Positions 43,217 through 51,937 of a DNA stretch of 64,000 nt are shown here, piece by piece (the stretch's first letter is position 1; each line of letters starts with the position of its first letter). The notes beneath the pieces were generated by a model, which searched no databases, was not told where the DNA came from, and saw only the letters and a program-made list of their open reading frames with translations. Source of the stretch: Pedobacter ginsengisoli. Its GTDB lineage: Bacteria; Bacteroidota; Bacteroidia; Sphingobacteriales; Sphingobacteriaceae. The position numbers and the translations under genes are program-made. The stretch is taken from the NCBI RefSeq assembly GCF_030244015.1, contig NZ_JASSYX010000002.1:372001-436000 (forward strand), in the 5' to 3' direction.

Positions 43217-45676
43217 TTACTCGTAAAAATAGACTCTTTTTACACGCTGGGATACGTTTGTGAGGATCTCATACGGGATAGTATCTATTTGTTTGGCCAG
43301 TTGTGCAATTGTCAGTTCACCGTTAAAGACAATGACTTCATCACCTGTCTTTACATTCAAACCCGTTACATCAAGCATACACATATCCATAGAGATCACA
43401 CCTATCGTTGGAACCAGGGTGCCATTTACCAGCATTTTTCCAACACCGTTACCAAACTTGCGGTTGTATCCGTCTGCGTAACCAATTTTTACAGTGGCTA
43501 TTGTTCCGCCTTCTGGCAATACACCTTTTCGGCCATAGCCTACCGTTTCATTTGGCTTGATGTGCTTGAGCTGAGTCACTGTGGTTTTCAGCACAGCAAC
43601 TGTCTGCAAGCCCTTATTGTTGGCGATTCCGCAGTCGAAGCCATAAAGACCTATTCCGATCCGTACCATATCCAGCTGGGCTGCCGGATGACGCGAAATG
43701 CCGGAAGTATTGGAAATGTGCCTGATAAAAGTATAGTTCAGGCCACTTTGGATCTGATCAGCTATAGCCGTAAAACGCTGCAGCTGATGATTTGTAAAAT
43801 CATCATGCTCGGGATCTTCACTAGCTACAAGGTGAGAGAAAACCGAAATGATCTTTACTTTATTTGATTCCTGCAGTATTTTCAAAAGATCACTCAGGTC
43901 AGGTTCTTCAAATCCGAGGCGATGCATTCCGGTATCAATCTTAAGATGTACCGGATAGTCAGCAGTGTGTTCATTTAAAAATCCCGTGAAGCTTTTTAAT
44001 ATATCCAGGCTATAGAGCTCAGGTTCGAGCTGGTGCCTGATGATCGCCTCAAAGCCTGACGACTCCGGGCTCATGACCATTATCGGCATTGAAATGCCTG
44101 CTTTTCGCAGAGCGACGCCCTCATCTGTGTAAGCAACTGCTAAATAATCTACCTTATGGTATTGCAGTAAATTCGCAATCTCAAAACTTCCGCTTCCATA
44201 AGAGAATGCCTTTACCATCGCCATCACCTTTACGCCGGGCTTTAGTTTATTTCGGTAGAATTGAAGGTTTCCTGACAAAGCATTGAGGTCAATCTCGAGG
44301 ACAGTATCGTGAATTTTTTGAGAAATAAGCTTACTGATGCGCTCAAATTCAAACTTCCTGGCACCTTTGACAAGTATCGTTTCATTGTTGAAATGTATAG
44401 CAGGAAAATTGTCGATAAAATCTTGTGTGCTTTCATAAAAAGAGCTTTCCATCTCAAAACTTGCTGCTGACTGAGAAATGTGAGGGCCTATACCGATCAG
44501 CCTGTTCAGGTTTTTTTGTTTGAGCAGGGCCGCAATCTCGGTATACAGGTCCTGATCATTTTTGCCAGTCTCAACAAGGTCCGAAAGGATAAGGGTCTTT
44601 TTAGGGTGCTGGTTCTGCAGGTTTAAAAAATCAAGCGCTATCGCCAGTGAGGAGGTATCGGCGCTATAAGAATCGTCGATCACCGAACATTGGTTGATGC
44701 CGGTCTTCAGTTCCAGCCGCATACCTACATGTGTCAGTTTTTCCAGGCGAAGGTCAGCCTCATGAGGCGTATAGCCAAGCGCCAGTAGCGCAGCCCAGCA
44801 AATGATGCCGTTCTCCAGGGAAGCTTTGTCCCGAAAAGGGATCAGGCATTCTATTTCCTCTCCTTTGAACTTTGCCCGTACATAATTTCTGCCTTCAATG
44901 GGTTCCGTGAATAAAATGCGGAGATCCGCTTTCTGTTTCAGGCTCCACGAAAATTTAGTCTTTCCGGGCAGTTCATTCGGGTTCAGGCCCTCTGTATATT
45001 CCGGCGAGTATATGAAGAGGCCGGTATCTTTAAATAGCTTTAATTTTTCGAGCAGTTTTTCTTTATGTGATGAAAAACCCTCAGCATGTGCTTCTCCGAT
45101 ATTTGTCAGGATTCCTATGCCAGGTCTGATGATAGTCTCCAGGCTTTCCATTTCACCGGTCTTTGATATCCCTGCTTCAAATATGCCCATATTGTGTTCA
45201 TTTTCTATCTGCCATACAGAAAGCGGTACACCGATCTGCGAATTGAAACTCTTTGGACTCCGGACGATGTCAAAATCGGCAGCCAGCAGCTGGTAGAGCC
45301 ATTCTTTCACAATCGTTTTTCCATTACTGCCGGTTATGGCGATGACCTGCAGATCGTGCTGTTTGCGATTGGAGGCTGCGAGCGTCTGCAAGGCAATAAG
45401 TACATCCTTTACCAGGAGGACGTTTGCGTCGGGAAATTGCTTCAAATATTTTTCATCGCTGATCACGAAATTCCTGATGCCATTATCGTAGGCATCTTTA
45501 AGGTATTCATGCCCGTCTCGTTTAGAATTCAGGGCAAAGAACAGGGATTCTTCAGGATCTATTATGCTCCGGCTGTCGATCACCAGCTTACTTATCTTTG
45601 CATCATTCCAGGCGGAAAATGAAGTAGGGTTTAGTATTTCGGCAATCTGCCCGATGCTGTAAATGGCATGGCTCAT
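43217..45676 (-). CDS. murF-alr: Bifunctional UDP-N-acetylmuramoyl-tripeptide:D-alanyl-D-alanine ligase / alanine racemase
   Basis: A fusion of two peptidoglycan enzymes. The N-terminal half is MurF (ATP loop AITGSNGKTIVKEW, then SFNSQIGVPLSVW), which adds D-Ala-D-Ala to UDP-MurNAc-tripeptide. The C-terminal half (from about residue 440) is alanine racemase, with the PLP lysine in VMAMVKAFSYGSG and the catalytic Tyr region IGYADGYNR. The fusion supplies D-Ala and uses it in one protein and is widespread in Bacteroidetes. The start at 45676 (MSHAIYSIGQIAEI, 819 aa) fits the MurF N-terminus; the frame is open 22 codons further upstream. Confidence 0.93.
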   Translation of the reverse strand: MSHAIYSIGQIAEILNPTSFSAWNDAKISKLVIDSRSIIDPEESLFFALNSKRDGHEYLKDAYDNGIRNFVISDEKYLKQFPDANVLLVKDVLIALQTLAASNRKQHDLQVIAITGSNGKTIVKEWLYQLLAADFDIVRSPKSFNSQIGVPLSVWQIENEHNMGIFEAGISKTGEMESLETIIRPGIGILTNIGEAHAEGFSSHKEKLLEKLKLFKDTGLFIYSPEYTEGLNPNELPGKTKFSWSLKQKADLRILFTEPIEGRNYVRAKFKGEEIECLIPFRDKASLENGIICWAALLALGYTPHEADLRLEKLTHVGMRLELKTGINQCSVIDDSYSADTSSLAIALDFLNLQNQHPKKTLILSDLVETGKNDQDLYTEIAALLKQKNLNRLIGIGPHISQSAASFEMESSFYESTQDFIDNFPAIHFNNETILVKGARKFEFERISKLISQKIHDTVLEIDLNALSGNLQFYRNKLKPGVKVMAMVKAFSYGSGSFEIANLLQYHKVDYLAVAYTDEGVALRKAGISMPIMVMSPESSGFEAIIRHQLEPELYSLDILKSFTGFLNEHTADYPVHLKIDTGMHRLGFEEPDLSDLLKILQESNKVKIISVFSHLVASEDPEHDDFTNHQLQRFTAIADQIQSGLNYTFIRHISNTSGISRHPAAQLDMVRIGIGLYGFDCGIANNKGLQTVAVLKTTVTQLKHIKPNETVGYGRKGVLPEGGTIATVKIGYADGYNRKFGNGVGKMLVNGTLVPTIGVISMDMCMLDVTGLNVKTGDEVIVFNGELTIAQLAKQIDTIPYEILTNVSQRVKRVYFYE

Positions 45677-45756
45677 GCTCCAAAAATAGTCAACTAAATC
45701 AGGATAACCAATGGGATATAATTCGTTAGGGTTCTGTTTCATAAATACTATATAAC

Positions 45757-45800
45757 AACAGGGTGCTAACAGGGTCTTAACAGGGTGATAACAGGGTCGT
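45757..45800. repeat. Four tandem 11-bp repeats, AACAGGGTnnT
   Basis: Four directly adjacent copies: AACAGGGTGCT, AACAGGGTCTT, AACAGGGTGAT and AACAGGGTCGT. The first eight bases are invariant and the period of 11 is close to one helical turn, so repeats would face the same side of the DNA. It lies 81 nt upstream of the murF-alr start. The remainder of 45801-45921 shows nothing recognisable. Confidence 0.85.
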
Positions 45801-45921
45801 TGATATAATTATTATCTTATTACGATATGGTAAAGACATCATATTTATATGGTTTCTGTAAAACAAAACCTTAGATTGTCCCTGGCCATCTGATAAGATA
45901 ACAATAAGAATGTGATGTGGT

Positions 45922-46608
45922 TTAAAATTGGATATCAGTAAACCATTTTTTATAAATGGTCTGGTATACTCCGTTTTCCCGGAGCAAGGTCAGCACTTCA
46001 TTGAACTGGTCTTTCAATTGCACATCTCCTTTGCGCATGGCTATGGCATATTGAGAATCTGTTTCAGGAAGAAACATGCCCACTTTCAGTTTTTTATTTT
46101 TCTGCAGAAAACCACCGGCTATTGGCGAATCGTCAATCAGTAAGTCTATTTTGCCCGCCTGAAGTTTTCTGTAAAGTTCTTTATTGGTTTCAGCGTGAAC
46201 CATATTGTTGCCGGGAAAGTTGATATGTACATACTTTTCCGCCTCGGTAGCCTCCCGTATGCCTATGGTTTTATTCTTAAGGTCATTGATATTCCTCAGG
46301 TTGTCTTCCTGGTTTACCACTGCACAAAGTCTGAAATGGAGATAAGGATTGGTGAACTCAAGAATATGGCGGCGGGAGGGTGTTACGGTAACCGCAGAAC
46401 AGATCAGGTCTAGCTCACCTTTAAATAACTTTTCAAGGATAGTTTGCCATAAGGACACTTCGTATTGGATTTCCAGATCCAAATGGTCAGTAATGGCTTT
46501 TAATAAATCGACTTCGAAACCCTCAAATTTCTCTGAATTGTAATCAGAATGCATAGGAAACGGCGCTGCCGAATCCAGTCCAACTTTTAATGCCTTTTTT
46601 TCAGCCAT
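45922..46608 (-). CDS. Solute-binding protein family 3-like protein without signal peptide
   Basis: The 228-aa product is a complete SBP_bac_3 domain: KVGLDSAAPFPMHSDY, FEGFEVDLLKAI, the LDLICSAVTVTPSRR segment, and the end GVYQTIYKKWF. Family members normally bind amino acids in the periplasm for an ABC importer. Here the domain begins at about residue 7 after MAEKKALK, with no signal peptide or lipoprotein box, and no permease or ATPase gene is adjacent. It is either a cytosolic binding protein or its export signal is unusual. The 256-bp gap 46609-46864 shows no other gene. Confidence 0.82.
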   Translation of the reverse strand: MAEKKALKVGLDSAAPFPMHSDYNSEKFEGFEVDLLKAITDHLDLEIQYEVSLWQTILEKLFKGELDLICSAVTVTPSRRHILEFTNPYLHFRLCAVVNQEDNLRNINDLKNKTIGIREATEAEKYVHINFPGNNMVHAETNKELYRKLQAGKIDLLIDDSPIAGGFLQKNKKLKVGMFLPETDSQYAIAMRKGDVQLKDQFNEVLTLLRENGVYQTIYKKWFTDIQF

Positions 46609-46864
46609 AAGGGTGGGGGTCTGTTGGTTCTATTTTGAGCAAATTTACATCTTTTTAAGAATAATTTAACATATCTAAGTTGAATTCCTTGCCAGATGTT
46701 TGAAAAATAAGAAGTTGTTGAATAATAATCGGTAAAACTCCGGATATTTTGAGATCCCTGTAGAGATTTCTGTTTTTTTTTAAAAAAAGGATAATCTCCT
46801 GGACAGGTTTTGTGTTTGTTGTTCAAAAAATAATATTAAGATAAAGCACTGCATTTTAGTATTA

Positions 46865-47362
46865 TTGCAAATCGTGGAAGAACAAAAAAAACAGATCATT
46901 AAACTCAGCCGAAATGCTGCTTTAGCAAAAGCTGAACATTATTGTGCCTACCAGGAGCGTTCGCAGCAGGAGGTAAGGGATAAACTCTACGAGTGGGGGT
47001 TGTGGAAGGACGACGTGGAAGAGCTTATTTCTGAATTGATCCAGACTAATTTTTTAAATGAAGAGCGGTTTGCAATGGCTTATGTGTCCGGAAAATTTAA
47101 GATAAAAAAATGGGGAAAAGTTAAAATAAAGCAGGGACTTAAAATGAAAAGGGTTCCTGATAAGATGATTGCGAACGCGCTTAAGACCATAGATGCCGAT
47201 GAATATTTGAAGACCATTCTGGTTCTGGCTGAAAAAAAAATAGGATCAATTCATGAAAAAGATGCTTATAAGAGAAAGTATAAACTGACCACTTACCTGA
47301 TTGGCAGGGGTTTTGAAAATGATCTGATAGCAGATGTCTTGAAGTCCAATGACTTAGCGTAA
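46865..47362 (+). CDS. recX: RecX-like regulatory protein
   Basis: A 165-residue helical protein with the three-repeat RecX pattern: AKAEHYCAYQERSQQEVRDK, LIQTNFLNEERFAMAYVSGK, and KRKYKLTTYLIGRGFENDLI. RecX binds RecA filaments and limits recombinase activity. The start is uncertain: a TTG at 46865 or a GTG at 46874 both give a plausible N-terminus, and no ATG is available before the first domain. recA is not in the window. Confidence 0.85.
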   Translation: MQIVEEQKKQIIKLSRNAALAKAEHYCAYQERSQQEVRDKLYEWGLWKDDVEELISELIQTNFLNEERFAMAYVSGKFKIKKWGKVKIKQGLKMKRVPDKMIANALKTIDADEYLKTILVLAEKKIGSIHEKDAYKRKYKLTTYLIGRGFENDLIADVLKSNDLA

Positions 47363-47386
47363 GGGCTTCATTTTTATCAAAAATAA

Positions 47387-47417
47387 CTTGACGTTATACT
47401 AAAAGTATTTATATTTG
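47387..47417 (+). promoter_or_regulatory. Promoter of the tRNA-Gly/tRNA-Leu unit
   Basis: CTTG at 47387-47390, a 19-bp spacer and TATATTTG at 47410-47417. The leader between it and the tRNA carries a stem CCTCCG/CGGAGG (about 47450-47479). Confidence 0.7.
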
Positions 47418-47493
47418 CAATCCCAAACGGAAACAAGGTTGTTTTGCAGCCTCCGCCCGTAAAAGGTGGTGCCCGGAGGGTACTAAAAACAAT

Positions 47494-47566
<73 letters not shown>

Positions 47567-47630
47567 CTAAATGCATTCATACCAGGAAGCATTTATAAAA
47601 TTAATCATACTGAATTTTAGTAGAGATTAT

Positions 47631-47715
47631 GCTCAGATGGTGGAACTGGTAGACACGCAGGACTTAAAATCCTGTGACCTTAAAAGTCGTGCGGGTTCGA
47701 TTCCCGCTCTGAGTA
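47631..47715 (+). tRNA. tRNA-Leu (anticodon TAA)
   Basis: An 85-nt type II tRNA with acceptor arms GCTCAGA/TCTGAGT (one G-T pair), anticodon loop CTTAAAA (TAA), a long variable arm and T loop TTCGATT. It probably shares the transcript of tRNA-Gly. Confidence 0.96.
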
Positions 47716-47733
47716 CAAGATAGGACTTCTATC

Positions 47734-47777
47734 AAAAACGCCATTTCTGATATCAGAAATGGCGTTTTTATTTTTAT
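47734..47777 (+). terminator. Rho-independent terminator after tRNA-Leu(UAA)
   Basis: A 17-bp stem (AAAAACGCCATTTCTGA from 47734 and its complement to about 47769) with T runs; the A/T-flanked symmetrical form could stop transcription from both directions, including the minus-strand hydrolase unit. Confidence 0.93.
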
Positions 47778-47819
47778 CCTGTTTTCATTTAGTCTTTGTC
47801 TTATTTCTTTGGCATTAGG

Positions 47820-48262
47820 TTATCGTTTCTCTAACGGTTTATTAAGAAAAGTTTCAATCAATGGAATAACGAAATTTGACTGGTGTGTAAAGTTGTTGTT
47901 CCACCATTGCTAAAACCGAAAAAATCGGCTCTGTCAATCTTTAGGTGATGCAATAAACCAACCACGTCATCCGCATCTTGCTCAAAGGAAAGATCGCTAT
48001 TTCTATCGCTGGTTCTCCCGTGAGCCTGGAGTTCAACGGCAATCACTTTACGGTGCTTTGATAGCATTGGAATCACCCTGCCAAAACTACTTTCGATTGT
48101 GGAGCCACCGCCGTGTATAAGCACCAAGGGTTTACCTTTTCCATAAACCTGATAAAACATTTTGATTCCATTAACCGGAGCAAAGCCGCTTTCTAGGGGT
48201 GATTGCGCATGCAATGATAATATTGATGCTGCTAAGAAGCCTGAAATTACAAACCTCTTCAT
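47820..48262 (-). pseudogene. Alpha/beta hydrolase with an internal out-of-frame deletion
   Basis: The N-terminal 125 or so residues are a normal secreted alpha/beta hydrolase: signal peptide, oxyanion region VLIHGGGST, and nucleophile elbow FFGFSNGG. The frame then ends at residue 134, without the acid and His of the catalytic triad. Just past the break, another frame on the same strand encodes VIPLIETFLNKPLEKR and then stops at 47820; this looks like the natural C-terminus of such a hydrolase. A central segment of perhaps 130-150 codons has been lost with a frame shift. The gene starts inside the stop codon of the SRPBCC gene (TAATG). Confidence 0.75.
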
Positions 48263-48747
48263 TAATATGTTTTTTGCACTAGCTGATTTAATTTGTTGAA
48301 CATCTTCACCCAGCTTTGGTAAGCACCTGTTTCTTTTGCCTTTTCTTCAGATACAGTCTGATGAATGGTCATTTTGGTACGCTGGCCTATTGACTCAAAA
48401 GTGACTGTTGCAACCTGACGTTCTGGCCAGTCTTCAACCTTGCCATTAGCAACTGAGCTCACCACATCTCCAGCTTCATTTGACATAACCATGGTAAATA
48501 CTAGCTTTTCATCTTGCAGGATTTCTAAGTAAGTTCCAATGATCCAACATGGTCCGTGTATCGGATCCTGTATGCAGTAATGAAAATGTCCATCTGTTTT
48601 AATATCTATCGCTTTAAATTCAATACTACAACCATCTGGCGCATACCAGTGCCTTAATTGATCAGGATCTGTCCATGCTTTAAACACCACATCCCGGGGT
48701 GCATCAAACAGGTGGCTAATTAATAATTCATTTTTGTCTGACTTCAT
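48262..48747 (-). CDS. SRPBCC/AHSA1 family protein
   Basis: A 161-residue protein of the START-like fold: LLISHLFDAPRDVVFKAWTD at the N-terminus, YCIQDPIHGPCWIIGTYLEI and the C-terminal GAYQSWVKMFNKLNQLV are typical of AHSA1-like proteins paired with ArsR regulators. It probably binds a hydrophobic ligand, but the ligand is unknown. The start at 48747 (MKSDKNELL) is chosen since the longer frame would overlap arsR. The gap to arsR is 7 nt, so the pair is translated from one mRNA. Confidence 0.85.
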   Translation of the reverse strand: MKSDKNELLISHLFDAPRDVVFKAWTDPDQLRHWYAPDGCSIEFKAIDIKTDGHFHYCIQDPIHGPCWIIGTYLEILQDEKLVFTMVMSNEAGDVVSSVANGKVEDWPERQVATVTFESIGQRTKMTIHQTVSEEKAKETGAYQSWVKMFNKLNQLVQKTY

Positions 48748-48754
48748 ATCTATA

Positions 48755-49072
48755 TTATTTTTTTGTGGAGGCAAGAAACCGGTCAAGCTTTTCAAATCGC
48801 TGGTTCCATAATTTACGGGATTGCATCACCCAATCAGTCACTTCATCAAGTTGGGCAAGTTGAGCTTCGCAAACCTGTTCCCGCCCTTTTTGATTCATGA
48901 CAATCATTCCGCATTCTCTCAATATCTTAATATGCTTGGCAATAGCCTGCTTGCTCATATCAAGGTCTTCGCCAATCTGCGTAATATTTAGCGGTCCCTG
49001 CGACAATCTACTAATGATGATTCTCCTTGTCGGATCAGCAATGGCTTGAAATACATCTCTTCTTTCTATCAT
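48755..49072 (-). CDS. ArsR family transcriptional regulator
   Basis: A 105-residue winged helix protein: VFQAIADPTRRIIISRLSQG and ITQIGEDLDMSKQAIAKHIK (recognition helix), followed by the wing. The metal-binding ELCVCDL-type motif of metal sensors is missing, so this belongs to the metal-independent branch commonly paired with SRPBCC proteins. Its promoter carries two matching palindromes, indicating autoregulation of the arsR-SRPBCC-hydrolase unit. Confidence 0.9.
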   Translation of the reverse strand: MIERRDVFQAIADPTRRIIISRLSQGPLNITQIGEDLDMSKQAIAKHIKILRECGMIVMNQKGREQVCEAQLAQLDEVTDWVMQSRKLWNQRFEKLDRFLASTKK

Positions 49073-49075
49073 TAT

Positions 49076-49123
49076 ACAACCAAATGGTTGTCAAATATAA
49101 AGACAACCATTTGGTTGTGCAAA
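49076..49123 (-). promoter_or_regulatory. arsR promoter with twin operators
   Basis: On the minus strand TTTG (49123-49120), a 20-bp spacer and TATATTTG (49099-49092) form a perfect consensus promoter. One palindrome, ACAACCA-TT-TGGTTGT (49103-49118), fills the spacer. A second, ACAACCA-AA-TGGTTGT (49076-49091), follows the -7 box and reaches to 3 nt before the ATG. Their centres are 27 bp apart. Binding would block both polymerase and initiation. Confidence 0.85.
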
Positions 49124-49210
49124 TATTTCTGTGATTTAATTTTCACTACAATATTTGTACAGAATGTCTTTTAAAAAAAATGGTGACAGGTATCAATAAG
49201 CCATTCAACA

Positions 49211-50419
49211 CTACCGTGTATAATGAGTAGCGACCATTGCCTCATCAACTCCCTTTGAAAAGTTTTTTACCGAATAAGTAATGGAAACATCCGGCACGAG
49301 CGGCCCGTCATGTCCTTTCCAGGTTTCCCAGTAACGGGTCGAATACGCAATGACAAATTTAGTATGAGGAAGCTTAAATCCCCTTACTTCTCCATAGTGA
49401 TTCACACTACCGCTTGTTGGTTCGCCTAACAAGGTAGCATAGGTGCCCTGTTTAAGTGCGACTGCATTCAGCAATGCCGAGGAGAAGGTTTGCCTGCCAA
49501 TCAATACAAAGAGCTTTCCTTTACTGTTCAGGTAGCTTTGCTGGATGCGATCAATAAAAGGCCTTAAAATGCCAGAGTTACCACCGCCGTTGTTACGCAG
49601 ATCAATTACAAGACGCTGAGGCCTATTTTTAGCGATAGTGGCAAAAAGTTCATCGTTAAATGCGGAAAACGGATGTGAATTTTGTCCCTGGCATTTGTTG
49701 TAGTTAAAATAAAGAGTGCCACTTTTCGGATCATAGTTATACCAGTAATTCTCATTTTTTCCGGGCGAAAGCGGTCTGTTTTTTACTTCTATCAGCGGCA
49801 GGTTCATGGCCTCCTTGCCGGCAACAGATCTGATGATCCGTCTAATTGTTTTGCCATTGGGTGCGGTCAAATCAAATGTGGTCTCATCTGTGCTCCCGGT
49901 GATGTGTAATCCTTTCAAAATAACCGGATTGTTGATGAAATGAAGAAACCTGACGTTAAAAAAAGAAGCGTTTTCGCTTTGAATGATCTCCTTGAACCGG
50001 CTGGTGACCTCGGTGATGGAATGTCCGTTTACTCCGGTCAGCCGGTATAGCAGGACATCTGCGTTGGCAGTATCAGTTGCTGTGACATATATTCCCTCGG
50101 TAAACTTATTAAACCTGATGGGTATCACTTTGGTGAAATCCCGTTCGACATGGGTGTGTTCATCGCCTATGGCAACAGTAAGTTTAAAAAGCTCTGTAGT
50201 AAATGTCTCCTCATCAGGGAAGGTTAAACGTGATTCAATTGCAGCGATGTTTTTCTCGAAATCTGCTTTGCTGATCTTGGCAAAGAGATTAATGTGCTTT
50301 TTCGGCAGCGTATCTTTCAGGTACTTTAGATCTTCCAGATAATCGGCTCTGGAAAGTTGCTGGCAAAAGGCTAAACCGCTGTGGAGTAAAATAAAACCGA
50401 GTATAAATATTCTTTTCAT
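49211..50419 (-). CDS. S41 family peptidase (tail-specific protease-like), secreted
   Basis: A 402-residue protein with a signal peptide (cleavage near AFCQQ) and a C-terminal S41 domain: LVIDLRNNGGGNSGI, then the nucleophile Ser in IGRQTFSSALLNA and GEPTSGSVNHYGE. No typical PDZ domain is recognisable between. The related enzymes cut near protein C-termini, but the substrate is unknown. It stands alone between the arsR unit and the DUF4153 gene. Confidence 0.85.
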   Translation of the reverse strand: MKRIFILGFILLHSGLAFCQQLSRADYLEDLKYLKDTLPKKHINLFAKISKADFEKNIAAIESRLTFPDEETFTTELFKLTVAIGDEHTHVERDFTKVIPIRFNKFTEGIYVTATDTANADVLLYRLTGVNGHSITEVTSRFKEIIQSENASFFNVRFLHFINNPVILKGLHITGSTDETTFDLTAPNGKTIRRIIRSVAGKEAMNLPLIEVKNRPLSPGKNENYWYNYDPKSGTLYFNYNKCQGQNSHPFSAFNDELFATIAKNRPQRLVIDLRNNGGGNSGILRPFIDRIQQSYLNSKGKLFVLIGRQTFSSALLNAVALKQGTYATLLGEPTSGSVNHYGEVRGFKLPHTKFVIAYSTRYWETWKGHDGPLVPDVSITYSVKNFSKGVDEAMVATHYTR

Positions 50420-50560
50420 CTAACTGTTCTTGGTCATCTGGTTTATAAGACACTGCAAGCATGCAAATGCTGCAGACAGGATTAGTACAGGATGCTGGTC
50501 GCATTTAGCTCTCGATAGCTTGAGATCATCAGGTGACGGATAAAGTAAAAACTTTTTATA

Positions 50561-50610
50561 CAAATACTTTGCAATTCAAAGTATTTGTATTTAACTTTGA
50601 ATTGCAAAGT
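50561..50610 (+). promoter_or_regulatory. DUF4153 promoter embedded in twin palindromes
   Basis: ACTTTGCAATTCAAAGT (50566-50582) and its exact reverse complement ACTTTGAATTGCAAAGT (50594-50610) lie 28 bp apart centre to centre; the first extends to an 11-5-11 perfect inverted repeat (50561-50587). TTTG at 50568-50571, a 20-bp spacer and TAACTTTG at 50592-50599 give a consensus promoter, so each promoter box lies within one palindrome. This is a strong operator layout; no regulator gene is adjacent. Confidence 0.75.
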
Positions 50611-50689
50611 GCTTTTTGTTGATATTTTTTTATATCTCAGGGGCTTAGTAAAAAACATACAAAAATATTTATCACATAAACCAACTGTT

Positions 50690-51937
50690 ATGACACAAGA
50701 TGAAATGCTCAGCCATCTAAACGATCCGGGGGAACTTGAAAAGATGTACAGATCTGATAAGGCAAGTTTTAAACGGATTTTCCGCGCACTATATCCGGAC
50801 CTGAAAAACAATAGTCTTGCTGATTTTTGGAATGAAAGACTAAATTACGAAGGTGATGAAATCTACTGGGGTACCGGCAAGGACTTATTATTAGTGATGA
50901 TTGCCTCGCTGCTGGCTGGCCTTATTGCAAAGTTGCCGGCGTTTTTTCCCCTGGGTGAGGAATTCTTTTATACGAGGAACTCCGGGTTTATCGTTTTCCC
51001 GCTGCTGACAGGCTATTTTACCTGGAAGAACAAATTATCTGCGGGTAAAATCGCTTTTATTGCTGGTTTAACTCTGGCAGGATTGATTTTTATCAATTCC
51101 TTTCCCGACGTTAAAAAAAGTGATACCCTTACTTTATCCTGTATTCATTTGCTCTTATTTCTATGGTCGATACTGGGTTTTGCCTTTGCAGGCGGGCAAA
51201 AAGACCTTGAGGGGAAGCGGCTTGGCTTTTTGAAGTATAATGGTGACCTGGTCGTTATGGCTGCTCTTATCGTGATAGCGGGTGGGATCATGAGCGGTAT
51301 CACCGTCGGGCTTTTCTCGCTGATCGGTTTTAACATTGAAGAGTTTTACTTCAAAAACATTGGGATATGCGGACTTGCGGCCGTACCGGTTGTGGGCACT
51401 TACCTTATACAGACCAATCCACAACTGGTAGGCAGGGTTTCCCCCGTTATTGCGAAACTATTCAGTCCCCTGGTACTGGTGATGCTTGTAGTTTATCTTA
51501 CAGCAATAGTTTATTCGGGTAAGGATCCTTATAACGACAGGGAATTTTTACTGATGTTCAATGCGCTGTTAATCGGCGTCATGGCCATTATTTTCTTTTC
51601 CGTTGCCGAAACATCTAAAACAACTAAAAATGACGTGGCGGTATGGGTGCTCTTTCTGCTATCTATTGTAACCATAATAGTTAATGGTGTCGCACTTTCT
51701 GCCATTTTGTTCCGGATTTCAGAATGGGGATTTACACCAAACAGGGCCGCAGTTCTGGGTGGAAATGTCTTGATTCTGATAAACCTGCTGCTGATCACCC
51801 TGCAGCTATTCAGGGTGCTTTCAAAAAAGAAGGACTTAAGCGCGGTTGGGAAAGCCATTGCCTTTTACCTGCCGGTCTACTTTGTGTGGACCATTATCGT
51901 GACTTTTATATTTCCGCTAATATTTGGGTTTAAATAA
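50690..51937 (+). CDS. DUF4153 domain-containing membrane protein
   Basis: A 415-residue polytopic protein. A soluble N-terminal stretch (MTQDEMLSHLNDPGELEKMY) is followed by about 11-12 hydrophobic segments; the central YNGDLVVMAALIVIAGGIMSGITVGLF and LAAVPVVGTYLI regions match DUF4153. The function is unknown. The start at 50690 is chosen because the 35 codons upstream run through the promoter. The leader after the predicted promoter is about 85 nt. Confidence 0.82.
   Translation: MTQDEMLSHLNDPGELEKMYRSDKASFKRIFRALYPDLKNNSLADFWNERLNYEGDEIYWGTGKDLLLVMIASLLAGLIAKLPAFFPLGEEFFYTRNSGFIVFPLLTGYFTWKNKLSAGKIAFIAGLTLAGLIFINSFPDVKKSDTLTLSCIHLLLFLWSILGFAFAGGQKDLEGKRLGFLKYNGDLVVMAALIVIAGGIMSGITVGLFSLIGFNIEEFYFKNIGICGLAAVPVVGTYLIQTNPQLVGRVSPVIAKLFSPLVLVMLVVYLTAIVYSGKDPYNDREFLLMFNALLIGVMAIIFFSVAETSKTTKNDVAVWVLFLLSIVTIIVNGVALSAILFRISEWGFTPNRAAVLGGNVLILINLLLITLQLFRVLSKKKDLSAVGKAIAFYLPVYFVWTIIVTFIFPLIFGFK

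Noticed and set aside
45757..45800. Possible CRISPR array in the four tandem repeats
   Set aside because: Repeats are 11 bp and directly adjacent, without spacers, and no cas gene is present.
46587..46826. A 79-codon minus-strand frame that might extend the solute-binding protein with a signal
   Set aside because: It is in a different frame, its sequence is Lys/Tyr-rich without a signal peptide, and it would need a frameshift to join.
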